Below are positions 11,043-21,724 of a DNA stretch of 64,000 nt, in pieces. The position numbers were made by a program, and so were the translations under genes. Every line of letters begins with the position of its first letter. Within the stretch, counting starts at the first letter, position 1. This stretch comes from Parastagonospora avenae f. sp. tritici 18332-5 (Eukaryota > Ascomycota > Dothideomycetes > Pleosporales > Phaeosphaeriaceae): positions 372,001-436,000 of the forward strand of contig JAFJTR010000014.1 of the NCBI GenBank assembly GCA_022559985.1, given 5' to 3'. The notes beneath the pieces are model-generated. The model worked only from the letters and a program-made list of their open reading frames with translations. It ran no database searches and was not told the origin of the DNA.

Positions 11043-11061
11043 CGGAGTATCCATTACTCCG
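11043..11061. repeat. Small hairpin, 7-bp stem and 5-nt loop
   Basis: CGGAGTA (11043-11049) pairs exactly with TACTCCG (11055-11061). It lies ~75 nt after the stronger hairpin at 10947-10969; the two may belong to the same relic. Confidence 0.55.
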
Positions 11062-11741
11062 CTCCGGTACATAGAAAACGAGCGTACCATGGGTTAGCAC
11101 TAGATCGCTGCACTTGACGGTCGCAATAGTAAACTAAACTAAACTTCAACTCAAGTGCCCGCGGTTTGACTCATTTCGTTGCACGTCCTGGACTGATAAT
11201 GAAGGATAAGATTAATGTTTAATTCTTATGAGGCTCCAGATTCACAAAACCACTGCTCCGAAAAAAACTGGCCCGCAATGAAACAACTATGGTGTTTAAT
11301 GCAGGTCTAGATGCTGAAGAGATAGCGACCAAGGTGGGTCATGCGACTAATGGTATAACGAACGCTTTGACGGAAATGAGAACGAAAGTACAACAAAGAA
11401 ATACCGAATCAAAGAAAAACGCAAGCCATGCCTGCCACACAGTGTCGGCCTGGGTGCAGAAACGAACAAAGGGAACTCCACCCTCAGCCTTGCTGATCCG
11501 GTGGCTGGGAAGGTACCATAGGTATACGCGACTTTAGGCCACCCTGAATCAGTCTCACTGACGTCGTCCTCCTCATGAATGCGTCTCAAGAGCCGCATCC
11601 ATTCGTCGTGATCGTGAGTGAGCATCTCGCGAAATGCAGCAATCTCAAGCATACCTCCCCTTCCCACTTCCACTTCTGCTCCCCCTCCCATGCCCATACT
11701 CCTCCAAAACCTCCATAACCGGCTCGAAAAACCTCGTATCC

Positions 11742-13262
11742 CTAGTCTCCCCACCCCTCGTCTCTGAAAACAACGGCTGGCCTTATGCCATCCCTCTCCG
11801 CCAAGCCCTCCACACCCACACACCCAAAGCTCGCCTCGCTATCATGTCTCTTCTTCTCCATCCATGGAAATATCTGCTTCTGCTTACCCCACGCCTGGTC
11901 GCTCATGTGGCCGTATGCGCCGGGCCCGCCGACGCCCCCACGTGAGGGCGCGATGTTGACGGTGCGTCCGTTTGCGAGGGCGGTGATAGGTCGTGGGCGC
12001 GAGATTTTCACGTCTTTGGAGGGTGGGATGTAGGATTCCCAGGTCTTATCGGCGAGGGTGCGCCACCAGTGGGTGAGTTTGGGGTCTTTTGATCTGGAGG
12101 GGGTAGAGTGGTTAGGGTGGGGGTTTGAGGGGAGAAGGGGGTGAGGAACTGGGGGGAGGGGGTGAGGAACTGGGGGGAGGGGTTTGGAAGATGTCTGTGA
12201 TGGGGCAAGGTGATGTGTGTCGAGGGGATTCTGCTTGCGTGACTTGGGTGCTAGTTGTAGGTTTGGGAACAATGGGAGGGGTTTCGAGCGGGAAGCATAT
12301 TGCTCGGTGCTGGAATCGACTCGGACGGGCACCTCGTATGATGTGTTTGAGATGTCTGAGTGCTTGCGAGGGAAGAGGTGTTCGTTGACAGGCACAGCTA
12401 TCCTAGGCGGTATGCGGGCTTGTGAAGGCGGAGGTCGTACCGGAGGTTGGGTTGGGGTTGTTGGATGTGCTGAAAGCCCAAGTGCGTCAGATGGGCGCCT
12501 ACCCTGTGGTATGTCTATCTTGCTGAGAGGCTGCCGTGGGATCTCGCTGATTGCAGTGCGGCTCTGGTTTACCTTGCGCATTATCTTGTAACTTTTCCAT
12601 AGTTTCTGTCCTTCACCTTTTGGGCCAGCAGCGTATATTGCTTTGGCTGAGCTGTACACACCGTCAGGCTTACGTGAGGTTTGAGTGGGCTTACTCTTCT
12701 TCGGTTTATCTTCTGTCTTGTTGATAGTGTACGGGAAGTTGGGGAACACTGTGGCGTTTGACTCTTGCCTTTCCTTCTCATCGGATGCACGACCTTTGCT
12801 GTCAGTGACAGAGACAGCACTGTCTCGCCAGACAACAGGCTCACCGTTGAGGGGAGATACAGGCGACTCTCTACGACTTCTTTGAGAAGGCATCGACGTC
12901 CTCGGAGAGACATCTTCTTCCGGCTCCTCACGCACGCTGGGTCTCAAACTGCCCCAAGATCGCACTGTAGGTCGCCGCGTGTGAGTGTTTGGTAGATAGT
13001 GTAAGTCTGAAGGGTCATAGATAGCAGCGGTCAACATTGGGGGCGGCGATAGTTCGCCAGTATGGTGGACGTCGTACGTAGGAGCTGAGTGACTTGGGTT
13101 TCGGAACTGATGCGTCTGGAATGCTGCAGTCTTACCTGGACTCGCTAGTTGCACTGTGGTGTGTCCGCCCTCTACTGCTACCCATTTTGAGCCTCTAGTA
13201 TTGCGCTTCAGATGTGTGCTCTTCTTCGTAAATGGGTTTCGGACTGCTCGTGGATCAACCAT
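11742..13262 (-). CDS. Ser/Pro-rich hypothetical protein, 3' end unresolved
   Basis: A 506-aa open frame from the ATG at 13262. It is rich in Ser, Pro, Arg and Lys and has no recognised domain, so it is probably largely disordered. A 21-bp tandem repeat codes for a PLPPVPH-like repeat. The annotated stop at 11742 may not be the true end. Coding-like sequence continues in another frame (FFEPVMEVLEEYG at ~11735-11695) and then, after a run of five C (plus strand, 11681-11685), in a third frame (EIAAFREMLTHDHDEWMRLL and onward to ~11530). A weak 52-nt intron (11815-11764, GTGTGG..TTTTCAG) would join the first two frames and end at 11645. Joining the third frame needs one base fewer in the run, or a further intron. 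I do not know its function. Confidence 0.6.
   Translation of the reverse strand: MVDPRAVRNPFTKKSTHLKRNTRGSKWVAVEGGHTTVQLASPGKTAAFQTHQFRNPSHSAPTYDVHHTGELSPPPMLTAAIYDPSDLHYLPNTHTRRPTVRSWGSLRPSVREEPEEDVSPRTSMPSQRSRRESPVSPLNGEPVVWRDSAVSVTDSKGRASDEKERQESNATVFPNFPYTINKTEDKPKKSKPTQTSRKPDGVYSSAKAIYAAGPKGEGQKLWKSYKIMRKVNQSRTAISEIPRQPLSKIDIPQGRRPSDALGLSAHPTTPTQPPVRPPPSQARIPPRIAVPVNEHLFPRKHSDISNTSYEVPVRVDSSTEQYASRSKPLPLFPNLQLAPKSRKQNPLDTHHLAPSQTSSKPLPPVPHPLPPVPHPLLPSNPHPNHSTPSRSKDPKLTHWWRTLADKTWESYIPPSKDVKISRPRPITALANGRTVNIAPSRGGVGGPGAYGHMSDQAWGKQKQIFPWMEKKRHDSEASFGCVGVEGLAERDGIRPAVVFRDEGWGD
12141..12182. repeat. 21-bp perfect G-rich tandem duplication
   Basis: A 21-bp unit (GTGAGGAACTGGGGGGAGG plus GG) occurs twice in direct succession at 12141-12161 and 12162-12182, inside the Ser/Pro-rich coding sequence. 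Being 21 bp, it keeps the frame and doubles a Pro-rich heptapeptide. The plus strand has many runs of three or more G here. Confidence 0.8.
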
Positions 13263-14164
13263 AGCGCGAGTGGAATGATATTTTGTATGTCTGGGTACCA
13301 GTTTGGAATGTAACGTTGCTGTTTAACCGTGAAAGCGGCCCTTACTTGGTTTCGATTAGGTGTGATTAATACGGACGAGAATCTGAACTAGAAGAAGCGG
13401 TTCTTTGAATGTTTTGGCACATTTTGGAGAGGGCCGAGACCCACTGTGGTGTTTTTTACAACAGTCAAAGACATACGGAGAGCAAAAGAGAACACTGTGG
13501 ACAAGGAGGCAATGGGAGTTGCTGGAGAAATGACATCGAATCAAAATATAGACTTAGAGACAAAGAGACCTACATTGTGCAGGATGTTTGAGAGCACGAA
13601 CCTCCCATGAGGTCAGCGGACTTGTAGTGGCACCAGGTGCAGCGAAAATTCGTGCGCGCTGTACCTCATGATCCTGAGCCCAATCTATGGGCGGTTCAAT
13701 CAAGCTGCCTAACTTCAAAGGAGTTTTTTAGGCTCTGCGCAACGTACTAATAAGCTGTTGAGTCTATTCAGGCTTGCCTATAAGATGACAGTTGCTCTCT
13801 CATAGTAGGTTGAGTTCAAACAGAACGCGCACGGATTATTGCTACACCTGGTGGTGATGTATGGCTCAAGCCAACAATATCGCTAGCTATTCAGTATTAG
13901 TTGGTGCCTCACTCTGTGGGCTTCATCGCCATGCAAAGACGTTGCCAATGATGCAGTTAGGATAAGATGTTTGGTGTGAGGATCGAGGTGTTATGACAGG
14001 AGTTATTGACAGTGTAGAGGCATGGCAGTGGTTGGAGATCTGATCTGCTTTTCATTACGAACGTCTCTTGGATGTCTTTGCAGCTATTTCTTTTGTTGTG
14101 CTTCATCTCGTCATTGTCTCGCATGTCTTTGATCTAGTGAACCATATGCGTCATAACGGTAACT
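13263..14164. other. Intergenic region
   Basis: About 900 bases containing the presumed promoter of the Ser/Pro-rich gene and the 3' flank of enolase. I see no gene, RNA or repeat here that I can support. Confidence 0.55.
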
Positions 14165-15676
14165 CTACAAGTTGATGGCAGTGCGGAAGTTCTGTCCGGC
14201 ATAGATAGCATTGTCACCGAGCTCTTCTTCGATACGGAGGATCTGGTTGAGCTTGGCCAGACGCTCAGACCGTGCGGGGGCACCAGTTTTGATCTGCCCA
14301 GCGCGGAGACCAACGACGATGTCGGCAATGGTCACGTCCTCGGTCTCGCCAGAACGGTGAGAAACCATGACACCCCATCCGGCACCAAATGCGTCCTTGG
14401 CAGCCTGGATAGCCTCGGTGATGGTACCGATCTGGTTGACCTTCAGCAGAAGTGCGTTGCACGACTTGAGCTCGATGGCCTTCTTGATGAACTCAGGGTT
14501 GGTGACAGTCAGGTCGTCACTGCGGGAGTGTTAGCGCAAAGTTCATAAAGAGGATTAGTGTAGCTTACCCGACAATCTGGAAGTCGGAGGTCTTGAAGAA
14601 GTACGACCAGGCCTCCCAGTCATCCTCAGCGAAGGGGTCCTCAATGCTGACAATGGGGTACTTCTGGGCAAGGGACTTGTACAGCTCAGCGAGCTGCTCG
14701 TATGAGAGCCACTTGCTCTTGTCGCTGTCGGGGTTCTTGAAGTCCAGGTCGTACTTCTTCTCCTCAGTCTTGTAGAACTCGCTGGAAGCAACGTCCATGG
14801 CGATCTTGATCTTGCCAGTGTAGCCAGCCTCCTCGATAGCATCGGTGATGAGGTCAAGGGCCTCCTCGGGGGTCTGGATATCGGGAGCGACACCACCCTC
14901 GTCACCGACATTGCCGGCGGACTGTCCGTACCTCTTCTTAGCGAGGCTCTTGAGCTTCTGGTAGACCTCAGAGCCCTGGCGCATGGCCTCCGAGAAGGTA
15001 GGGGCTTCTCTGCCTGATGTTATTAGGGGTTCAAACTGTATCCTGGTAGCGCGCTTACGAAGGAACAATCATGAACTCCTGGAAGGCAAGACGGCCACCA
15101 GCGTGGGAACCACCGTTCAGGACGTTTTGGACTACATAGTCAGCCTTTGCTAGATTACAAATGCGCAGGTTCTCTTACAGGGTACGGGGAGAACGTAGGG
15201 CTTCTTGGTGCCGGCCAAGTCGGAGATGTGTGCGTAGAGAGGGACACCCTTCTCAGCGGCCGCAGCCTTTGCAATAGCCATGGAGACACCGAGAATGGCG
15301 TTGGCGCCTAGCTTCTCTTTGTTCTTGGTTCCGTCGAGCTTATTCAGGAAGGCATCGACAGCGGACTGGTCCTTGACATCGATGGCCTCCTTGATGAGGG
15401 CTGGGGCAATGGTGTCGTTGACGTTGGCGACAGCCTTGGTCACACCCTTACCACCCCACTTGGTCTTGTCGCCATCGCGGAGTTCGCAGGCTTCGTGGGA
15501 GCCAGTGGAGGCGCCGGATGGGACGATGGCACGGTGCAGACCGGTCTCGGTGACAATGTCAACCTCAACGGTCGGGTTGCCCTATTATTATGAGCAGATG
15601 CGATGAAGCTGAAGGGGCGGCGTAAACATACACGAGAGTCATAGACGGAACGGGCGTGGATCTTGGTGATAGCCAT
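14165..15676 (-). CDS. ENO1: Enolase (2-phosphoglycerate dehydratase)
   Basis: A cytosolic glycolytic enzyme that converts 2-phosphoglycerate to phosphoenolpyruvate, Mg-dependent. Five exons: 15676-15632, 15581-15179, 15131-15059, 15009-14569 and 14519-14165, with introns of 50, 47, 49 and 49 nt. They total 1317 nt, giving 438 aa, the standard enolase length. The N-terminus [21 protein letters not shown] is complete after splicing. Active-site blocks are all present: [27 protein letters not shown], the metal ligands in [14 protein letters not shown] and DDLTVTNP, the catalytic Lys in LLKVNQIGT, and [11 protein letters not shown]. No damaging change is visible. A TATA element lies ~100 nt upstream. 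The gene is divergent from the proteasome gene. Confidence 0.98.
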
Positions 15677-15774
15677 GATGTCGTGTGAAGCTGAGGTTGG
15701 GCACTGTCAGCAACTTGGAGTGGTGGTGAAGTATTCAATTGGGAAACGGGCAGATCCACGGGGAGACACTAGCA

Positions 15775-15780
15775 TATATA
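15775..15780 (-). promoter_or_regulatory. TATA-like element of enolase
   Basis: CTATATATGC on the minus strand, ~100 nt upstream of the enolase ATG. A TATA box fits a strongly expressed glycolytic gene. Inferred from sequence and distance only. Confidence 0.55.
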
Positions 15781-16608
15781 GGCGTGGTCCAGCCCTATGG
15801 TGTGGAATTCAATGCGAGGCCGCAAAAGCAGAAACGCTCAACCATTTGCGTCAGGCTTCTTCTGTCCGAGCCCGGTGGGACCTCAAACAGGGCGGCGGAG
15901 GCGCGGGATGACGAATTCGGCCGCGGATCTGAGCGAAATGAAAGATTCTGACTTACCAGCTGGACAGTGACTTTTGTGGTGTTGAGTCGTGGAGTCTTCA
16001 ATGTTTTGTTTGGGTGGGGTTATCAAGCTTTAAACAGTTGAGGAGGGGCAGGTCGTCCTTTCCTCAGCAGACCGGAGCCCCGCCATGCCGCGAAATTATT
16101 GGACGTGGCGGCGTCTCTCGTAAGGGCTGCATTAAGAGTATCGCAAAAGCATAGACGTGGGTGTCAGACCAGGTTTCAATAGTGGTGTCAGCTGTCGAGA
16201 TAAGATCCGCGTGTGTCAATTGAAGGTATTTGTCTAAAGGACATGCAGATCTACGATGGTCCTCAATGGCATCATATGTCAGGCACAAAGCACGTGGGAG
16301 CTTGAGAGGTATTTGCAAGTAAGCCGAGGATTTTTGGAGATGCAACAGGTGATTTCACGTGAGATGCTGATAGTATGCGTGAATAACAAAGTTGTCTATC
16401 GAGCTGGTAAAGGCTGTGATCATGTTGCTTAGGGTGGGCAAACACGCCAAGCCGGAGCTTGAGCTTGAGCCTCGCCGCGACGCTCAGAGCTGCCTTCACG
16501 TCTGGGTACAGCACATCAACTCTCTGCACCAGAAGAACCCTTCTCACACCGCATCTATCGTGTAGAGTGTACGCCTCTAGAAGTCCCCCACGGCCTCGCT
16601 CAAGTCGC

Positions 16609-16617
16609 TATATAATA
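16609..16617 (+). promoter_or_regulatory. TATA-like element of proteasome beta-4
   Basis: TATATAATA lies ~50 nt upstream of the split start codon at 16666. Confidence 0.45.
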
Positions 16618-16665
16618 CCATCGAATTCACCACGCTAGCAACTACGCAACGTCAAGACCGTCAAT

Positions 16666-17453
16666 ATGTAAGCTATACGCAGGGGACAACGGAGCTTTCT
16701 ATTGACACATCAACAGGGAGGTTCTACTAGGAATCACGGGTAAAGACTTCACCCTCATCGCCTCGTCGAAAGCCGCCATGCGAGGCGCCACCATCCTCAA
16801 AGCCGAAGACGACAAGACCCGCGCTCTGAACACACACACCCTCATGACCTTCTCTGGTGAAGCTGGTGACACTGGTATGGATTGATACCAACGAACATCC
16901 TAGTTTCCTCCTGACCTGCGTTTAGTGCAATTCGCGGAGTTTATCCAGGCCAACATCCAGCTGTACTCGATGCGCAATGGCATGGAGCTGTCACCCGCCG
17001 CCACCGCCAACTTTGTCCGAGGAGAGCTAGCAACTGCCCTGCGATCACGGAGGCCGTACACTGTGAACCTGTTGCTAGGAGGTTACGACAGCATTGCGGA
17101 CAAGCCTACGCTGTACTGGATCGATTACTTGGCGAGTTTGGCGCCGGTACCATATGCCGCCCACGGATATGCACAGTACGTAATCCTCGCGAAGAGGGAT
17201 GCATTATCTGCTTCACCCATACGAACGTCGAGCTAATGTTCCATTTTCTAGGTATTACTGTCTCTCGCTGCTGGACAAGCACCACCACCCCGACATCGAC
17301 TACGAGCAAGGCATCAAGATCATGCGCATGTGCACAGAGGAGCTCAAGCGCCGTCTCCCGATCGACTTCAAAGGCGTCTTCGTTAAGGTCATCACAAAGG
17401 ATGGTATCAAGGATGTTGAATACGAGGACGATGGCAAGATTTCCGTGCCGTGA
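16666..17453 (+). CDS. PRE1: 20S proteasome subunit beta-4 (Pre1-like)
   Basis: A non-catalytic beta subunit of the 20S proteasome core. Exons are 16666-16667, 16717-16874, 16926-17175 and 17252-17453 (introns 49, 51, 76 nt). They sum to 612 nt and 203 aa, close to the yeast protein. The start codon itself is split: exon 1 gives only AT, and the G comes from exon 2 after a GTAAGC..ACAG intron, yielding MEVLLGITGKDF. The body shows the Ntn-hydrolase beta fold pattern: SSKAAMRGATILK, a GEAGD turn, NLLLGGYD, and a YIDYLAS-like WIDYLASLAPVPYAAHGYAQYYCLSLLD block. No Thr follows a cleavable propeptide, as expected for an inactive beta-4. Upstream start codons in frame are absent, supporting the split-start model. 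Confidence 0.93.
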
Positions 17454-18803
17454 GCTGGCACGAAGTTGAAGGAAGCATGCTAGACTTGCAGTAGCCTAAG
17501 CGATACTTATGCCATAACAGCCATACCTTTAGCAGGAAGGCAGGGCACACTGATGTACAAGTCAAGTGCAGTATGGGTTCACGAGGTTATGCCTTAATGA
17601 TAACGTGGGAGTCAAAGACATTTCCCAAGCAGCCTGCAATTGCTGCGATACCAACACGAGCCCGACCAATGTAAAATCCAGATGTTGAAACATGTACAGT
17701 AGTAGTCTATGAAGCCGTACCTACCCTGTCTCATTGTCGTCTGATAGCAATGCCAGGGGTTATGCACAGCCTGATCGAACGAGGCCATGTTTCTAAAGCC
17801 TCTGTGATAGTTCTCACTGTGCACCCGGAGACTGCATTGCAAAGCTGTACTTGACAGAATAGAAAGATCTGAAGGTGTTGCACTGCTCTTGCCTGTTTCT
17901 GAGGGTCCACGCTCCAGCCTCGTTGCCGCGGTACGCACTGACCACCACCCGGCTGAGTAAGCACCAAAATTTCTCCGCAGTATATAAACCACAAAATCTC
18001 CGTACCTCCACTACTCTTGCCATCAAAAAGACCCTCAGATGCCACGAGTACAGCTGGAACCCTACCGCTACTACTTGCCAGTCACAATTGTGACGACTCT
18101 GAGCAGAACAAAACTCCTTTAGGAAGCTGGTGCCTCGTTGGGTCGTCTTCAGTGATGGCGATGGGGCAGCGGTGTCGAATTATCGGGAGAACATACCTTT
18201 GCAAGTGATTTGTGAATTGAAACACTTGCAATCAATTCACGGCATTGCTATTTGTTCACCGTGTATGAACTTCCGGCTGCCCCGTCGCGCCTGCCGTGTT
18301 CGCGAGCATTTTGAACTAGACACGTGCAGAGCCTTCCGCAACAATTGCGAACATCGTGAGCCTCACATCCGCCATGACCAACCTTCCACCACCATCGCAT
18401 GCGATGCCATTGTTTTGCAGCTGTCTCTTAAACGACATGCCATGCAAGCGCCGAAATGCTCATCGTTCGCACCCCGCACATTGTGCAGACATACTTGTCT
18501 CGTCGATGGCGCACCTTCAGCCCAGGCGATTGCGAGAGCGCTGGGCACAACTATCGGGACTCACGTCTTGAACACCCGTTTAGTCTTGTCAACTGCGCAA
18601 CCGACTCTCATATAGCAGACAAAACTACACAAAGTATTCGTTCAGCATGCAGATCTCACGTCGCAGGCATGTGGTTCTTGTATCATTGATCACGAACTTT
18701 GATTCATTAAGAAGCTAACAGCTACAAGCTGATACGGACGGCACATCAAATCCCTCGATACTACCACCGCCGCAATTTTTCATGTCTCTACACATGCTTT
18801 TCC
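17454..18803. other. Intergenic region between convergent genes
   Basis: About 1.35 kb between the 3' ends of the proteasome gene and the sugar-phosphate cyclase gene. Overlapping frames at 17612-18689 lack domains and shared splice logic. Nothing else is supported. Confidence 0.55.
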
Positions 18804-20327
18804 TTAGTTCTTGTGACCGTTGGGATATCCGTTGGCAATGTCCTTCAAGCCGTTTGGTGTGTGTCCGTTGGCTGCGCCATTGCTCATACCGTTCGCGACC
18901 TTGGGGTCCTTCAACGCCTCTTCAACTGGTACATCGTTCAAGGTGTAGCCAGTATCGCTGGCGTCGACGAAGGCATCGAGACCGGCACCCTCGCGTGGGT
19001 AACCCTTCATCAGCTCCTTATGCTTCTTCAGCGCCTCGTTCATCTCTTTAGCGGACACATCGTTCAAGAAGACGCATGTGCCGATAGGGTTGGGTACGGC
19101 AGCACGGAGCAGACCATCTCGGGTCTTGAGGATAGCTGTGGTGGCCTTCTCGAGCATGTCCTCATCGAACATCTCGTGGTCCATGGACAGACCTGCTCTT
19201 GAGAAGAGGTTCAACAAGCGCTTGTGTTCCTCATCGCTAAGGAGGCCGCGCTGGTTGGCCAGTGTGGCTGAGTATGCCATGTCGATGGAGATGGCGTGAC
19301 CGTGGCGGAGAGGGACCTTCGGGGAGAGCTGTAACGTGGTGAGCCAATGATCATAGCAATTACTGACAATATACATACCTCGTGGAGAGGACTCCATGTG
19401 TGGCCGTAGGCGATGACGCGGTCCAGACCAATCTCGTGGAGGTTGGGTGTCTCAAGCTTCAACATCTCGAAGATACCGGCACGGTTTATCTCATCCGCTG
19501 CCTTGCGAATCTCGGGGTCGACGTTGTCACGACCGAAGCGCGAGGAGATCAACTTCTCACAGTACTTGTCGAGAAGCTCGAAAGTTGGCCTGTGACCGCA
19601 TGTGGAGATCTTGATCAACTCTGCGAAGCCGTTTCTGACTTGTGCTTCTGGGAGTGTCTTCAGGAAAGAGAAGTCGAGGAATGTGTGCATTGGGGCGTGG
19701 TAAGCTCCAAGTCGGTTCTTGTAGTTGCCGTAGTTGACGGCAACCTTGATACTGACGCTGGCGTCGATCAGGCCAATGACGGTGGTCGGGATACGGATGT
19801 AGTTGGTGGTCCTTCGGTAGGCCGCGCAAGCAAATCTAGATTTGAGTTAACACTGCTCAGGAAACGCTTTCCGGCCAGAGTGCCTTAGAGTTGTGTTTTA
19901 CCCAGCAACGTCAGTCACTAAACCTCCACCCTAAATTTCATTAGTAACTCGTCCGCTTGTAACAGTTCGAGAAACATACCACTACCAGAACGGGCTCCTT
20001 TCGGATGATACCGAACTCGGTCATGGAGTCGACGATGCTCAAAAGAGTGTCCATTGACTTGGCCTTCTCACCAATCATGGTCTTGTGGATCGTCAACGGC
20101 AGGTTGTAGTGGTCGAAGTATGCCTGCATGTCCTTGCCGTAGATGTTGAAGATGTTCAAATCCATAACAGCAAGGCAGCGGCCCCAGCGCTCGTAGCAGC
20201 TGGCAAGGTTGTTGTTCTTGGGGTCGAAAATTCCGTCGAGGAAAGAGAAGTCATATTCGATCTTCTCGTAACCCTCCACGTGGAAACCGTTCTTGGTCTC
20301 GACAACGGAAGCTTTGAGGTCTGACAT
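18804..20327 (-). CDS. Sedoheptulose-7-phosphate cyclase, demethyl-4-deoxygadusol synthase-like
   Basis: An NAD+- and metal-dependent sugar-phosphate cyclase of the dehydroquinate-synthase superfamily. Four exons: 20327-19980, 19930-19902 (only 29 nt), 19835-19379 and 19328-18804, with introns of 49, 66 and 50 nt. The total is 1359 nt, 452 aa. The joins rebuild VGGGLVTDVAGFACAAYRR, the NAD-binding turn. Next come IPTTVIGLIDASVSIKVAVN, KNRLGAYHAP, NGFAELIK with a metal Glu, YGHTWSPLHE and RHGHAIS with metal His residues. True dehydroquinate synthases have GHTxGHAxE; GHTWSP is the form seen in sedoheptulose-7-phosphate cyclases. With a methyltransferase and an ATP-grasp gene next door, demethyl-4-deoxygadusol formation is the best fit; 2-epi-5-epi-valiolone synthesis is the alternative. 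The last ~30 residues are an odd Asn-Gly-rich tail. A TATA element precedes the start. Confidence 0.9.
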
Positions 20328-21724
20328 GATGAAGTTATCTGGAAAAGAGAAGTGAGATACGTTGAGTTCTGTGGAGCCAAAGTACGGGGACCTGTGGGCT
20401 ATATAACGGTTCTCAACTGGTGTCCTCTTCGGCTGGAAATAGACTTTCCTTTGACACGGTCTTACTCAATTGGTTCACACATGCCGACAACGCTTCCAAG
20501 GAAACGTCAACCATACGCAGAATTATCGTTCATGATGCGACGGTTCGAGGATCCCTTGTTGCAAAGACTTGGTAACGCTCTGTTCAATGAGAGACTAGGC
20601 TGTTACTGGCTGCCCATGATGAAATGACTTGCTGGCCAGAGCCGTTCACGCGGTAGAATCCGGGTGCAGTACATGGGATTTACAACTTCCCATGCAGACA
20701 TGGGCTTTTGCACGCATGGACAAAGGCCGAGCTCCCGTAGTCGCATTCGGCCAGAGACTGATTTGGTGTAGCACCAACCGCTAAGCGACGTGGTGGGGAA
20801 TACGGAGTGCTTGCCGATGGTTAATCGTAAACATCATGGCGGAGCAAACATCGGATCCACTATGATATGATCTAGCAGGTTCATCGCTCAATCCTACTGG
20901 TAGTGGTTTATGCTTACAGTGTAACGTCTCACAGACTCGGCGGTATACGACAGTGGTACGTCGGATTGTACAAAGCGTTTCCGGTTCCTGGATGGTTTCA
21001 ACCGCGCGGCACTTTTTTACCCCTCACCAGGCGTAAGGATAATTTTCTACCAGTGACGTTCGTCTAGATCTCAACGTTTTAGTTCCCGCTTCGGGTAGAT
21101 AAAGTTTAGAGCATCATGGATCAGTGAGGGATATTTCCTAGCAAGGTTAGTACACGCACTCATGCCTAGCATGCTGTGGCACCGTAAGTGGCTGCACCGG
21201 TCTGCAACGCTCTAGAATCATTGACGACAGGTACCTCGAGTGAACGTCAACACTCGTCAACACCAGCTTTCCACCAATTGATCGTCCCACACGGCAAGAT
21301 ACGCCGGCATTGCATTTTCGCGTATCCACATGTGCTCGCGTCAAGCTTGCCGCAACCGGCTTGGAGACTGGACGCAATGCATGCCTTGGCTGTGAACAGG
21401 GAAACAAGAGTGCATACTCATCCCGCGCCTACCAAGAGATTGACTTCGCAAGGAGTGCATTACAGAGTCTTCGTCGATGCTGTTGGCTAACCACTGACGA
21501 GTACATCGCCCCTGTGTAGTAAACGCTGCAGCGCCTCACACTACTGTAGACGCCCGATACCTGCACCCCACTGTCTCACAGTTCCCTGGGTTCGTTTTCG
21601 TCATCATTGTACTGTAGCCCCGCACTAGGGTCCACGCGTTGAGGGGCGTTGCTGAGTAGCTTCGGACGCGTCAAGCTCACGGCAGCCAGACATTTTTTTG
21701 AATAGCAATTGAACAGCAACAACA
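20328..21724. promoter_or_regulatory. Shared 1.4-kb divergent promoter region of the mycosporine-type genes
   Basis: It separates the divergent cyclase (-) and O-methyltransferase (+) starts and contains no credible gene. A bidirectional control region would let both enzymes respond together, for example to light. I did not identify a specific light-response motif by eye. Confidence 0.5.
20399..20406 (-). promoter_or_regulatory. TATA-like element of the cyclase gene
   Basis: TTATATAG on the minus strand, 72-79 nt upstream of the cyclase ATG. Confidence 0.45.

Larger units (their letters stand above)
9920..11644. other. Long gene-poor region with hairpins
   Basis: About 1.7 kb with no gene I can support. 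A frame at 10868-10359 (-) contains a Cys/His-rich start but lacks an ATG and any domain. Two clean hairpins lie at 10947-10969 and 11043-11061. The stretch resembles decayed non-coding accessory DNA. Confidence 0.55.
15677..16665. other. Divergent promoter region between enolase and proteasome beta-4
   Basis: About 990 bases between two divergent housekeeping genes. TATA-like elements sit on the enolase side (15775-15780) and the proteasome side (16609-16617). Short frames in between have no coding support. Confidence 0.6.

Noticed and set aside
18804..20327. Shikimate-pathway 3-dehydroquinate synthase
   Set aside because: The sequence has GHTWSP in place of GHTxGHAxE, stands alone rather than in the fungal pentafunctional AROM protein, and is next to an O-methyltransferase and an ATP-grasp gene.
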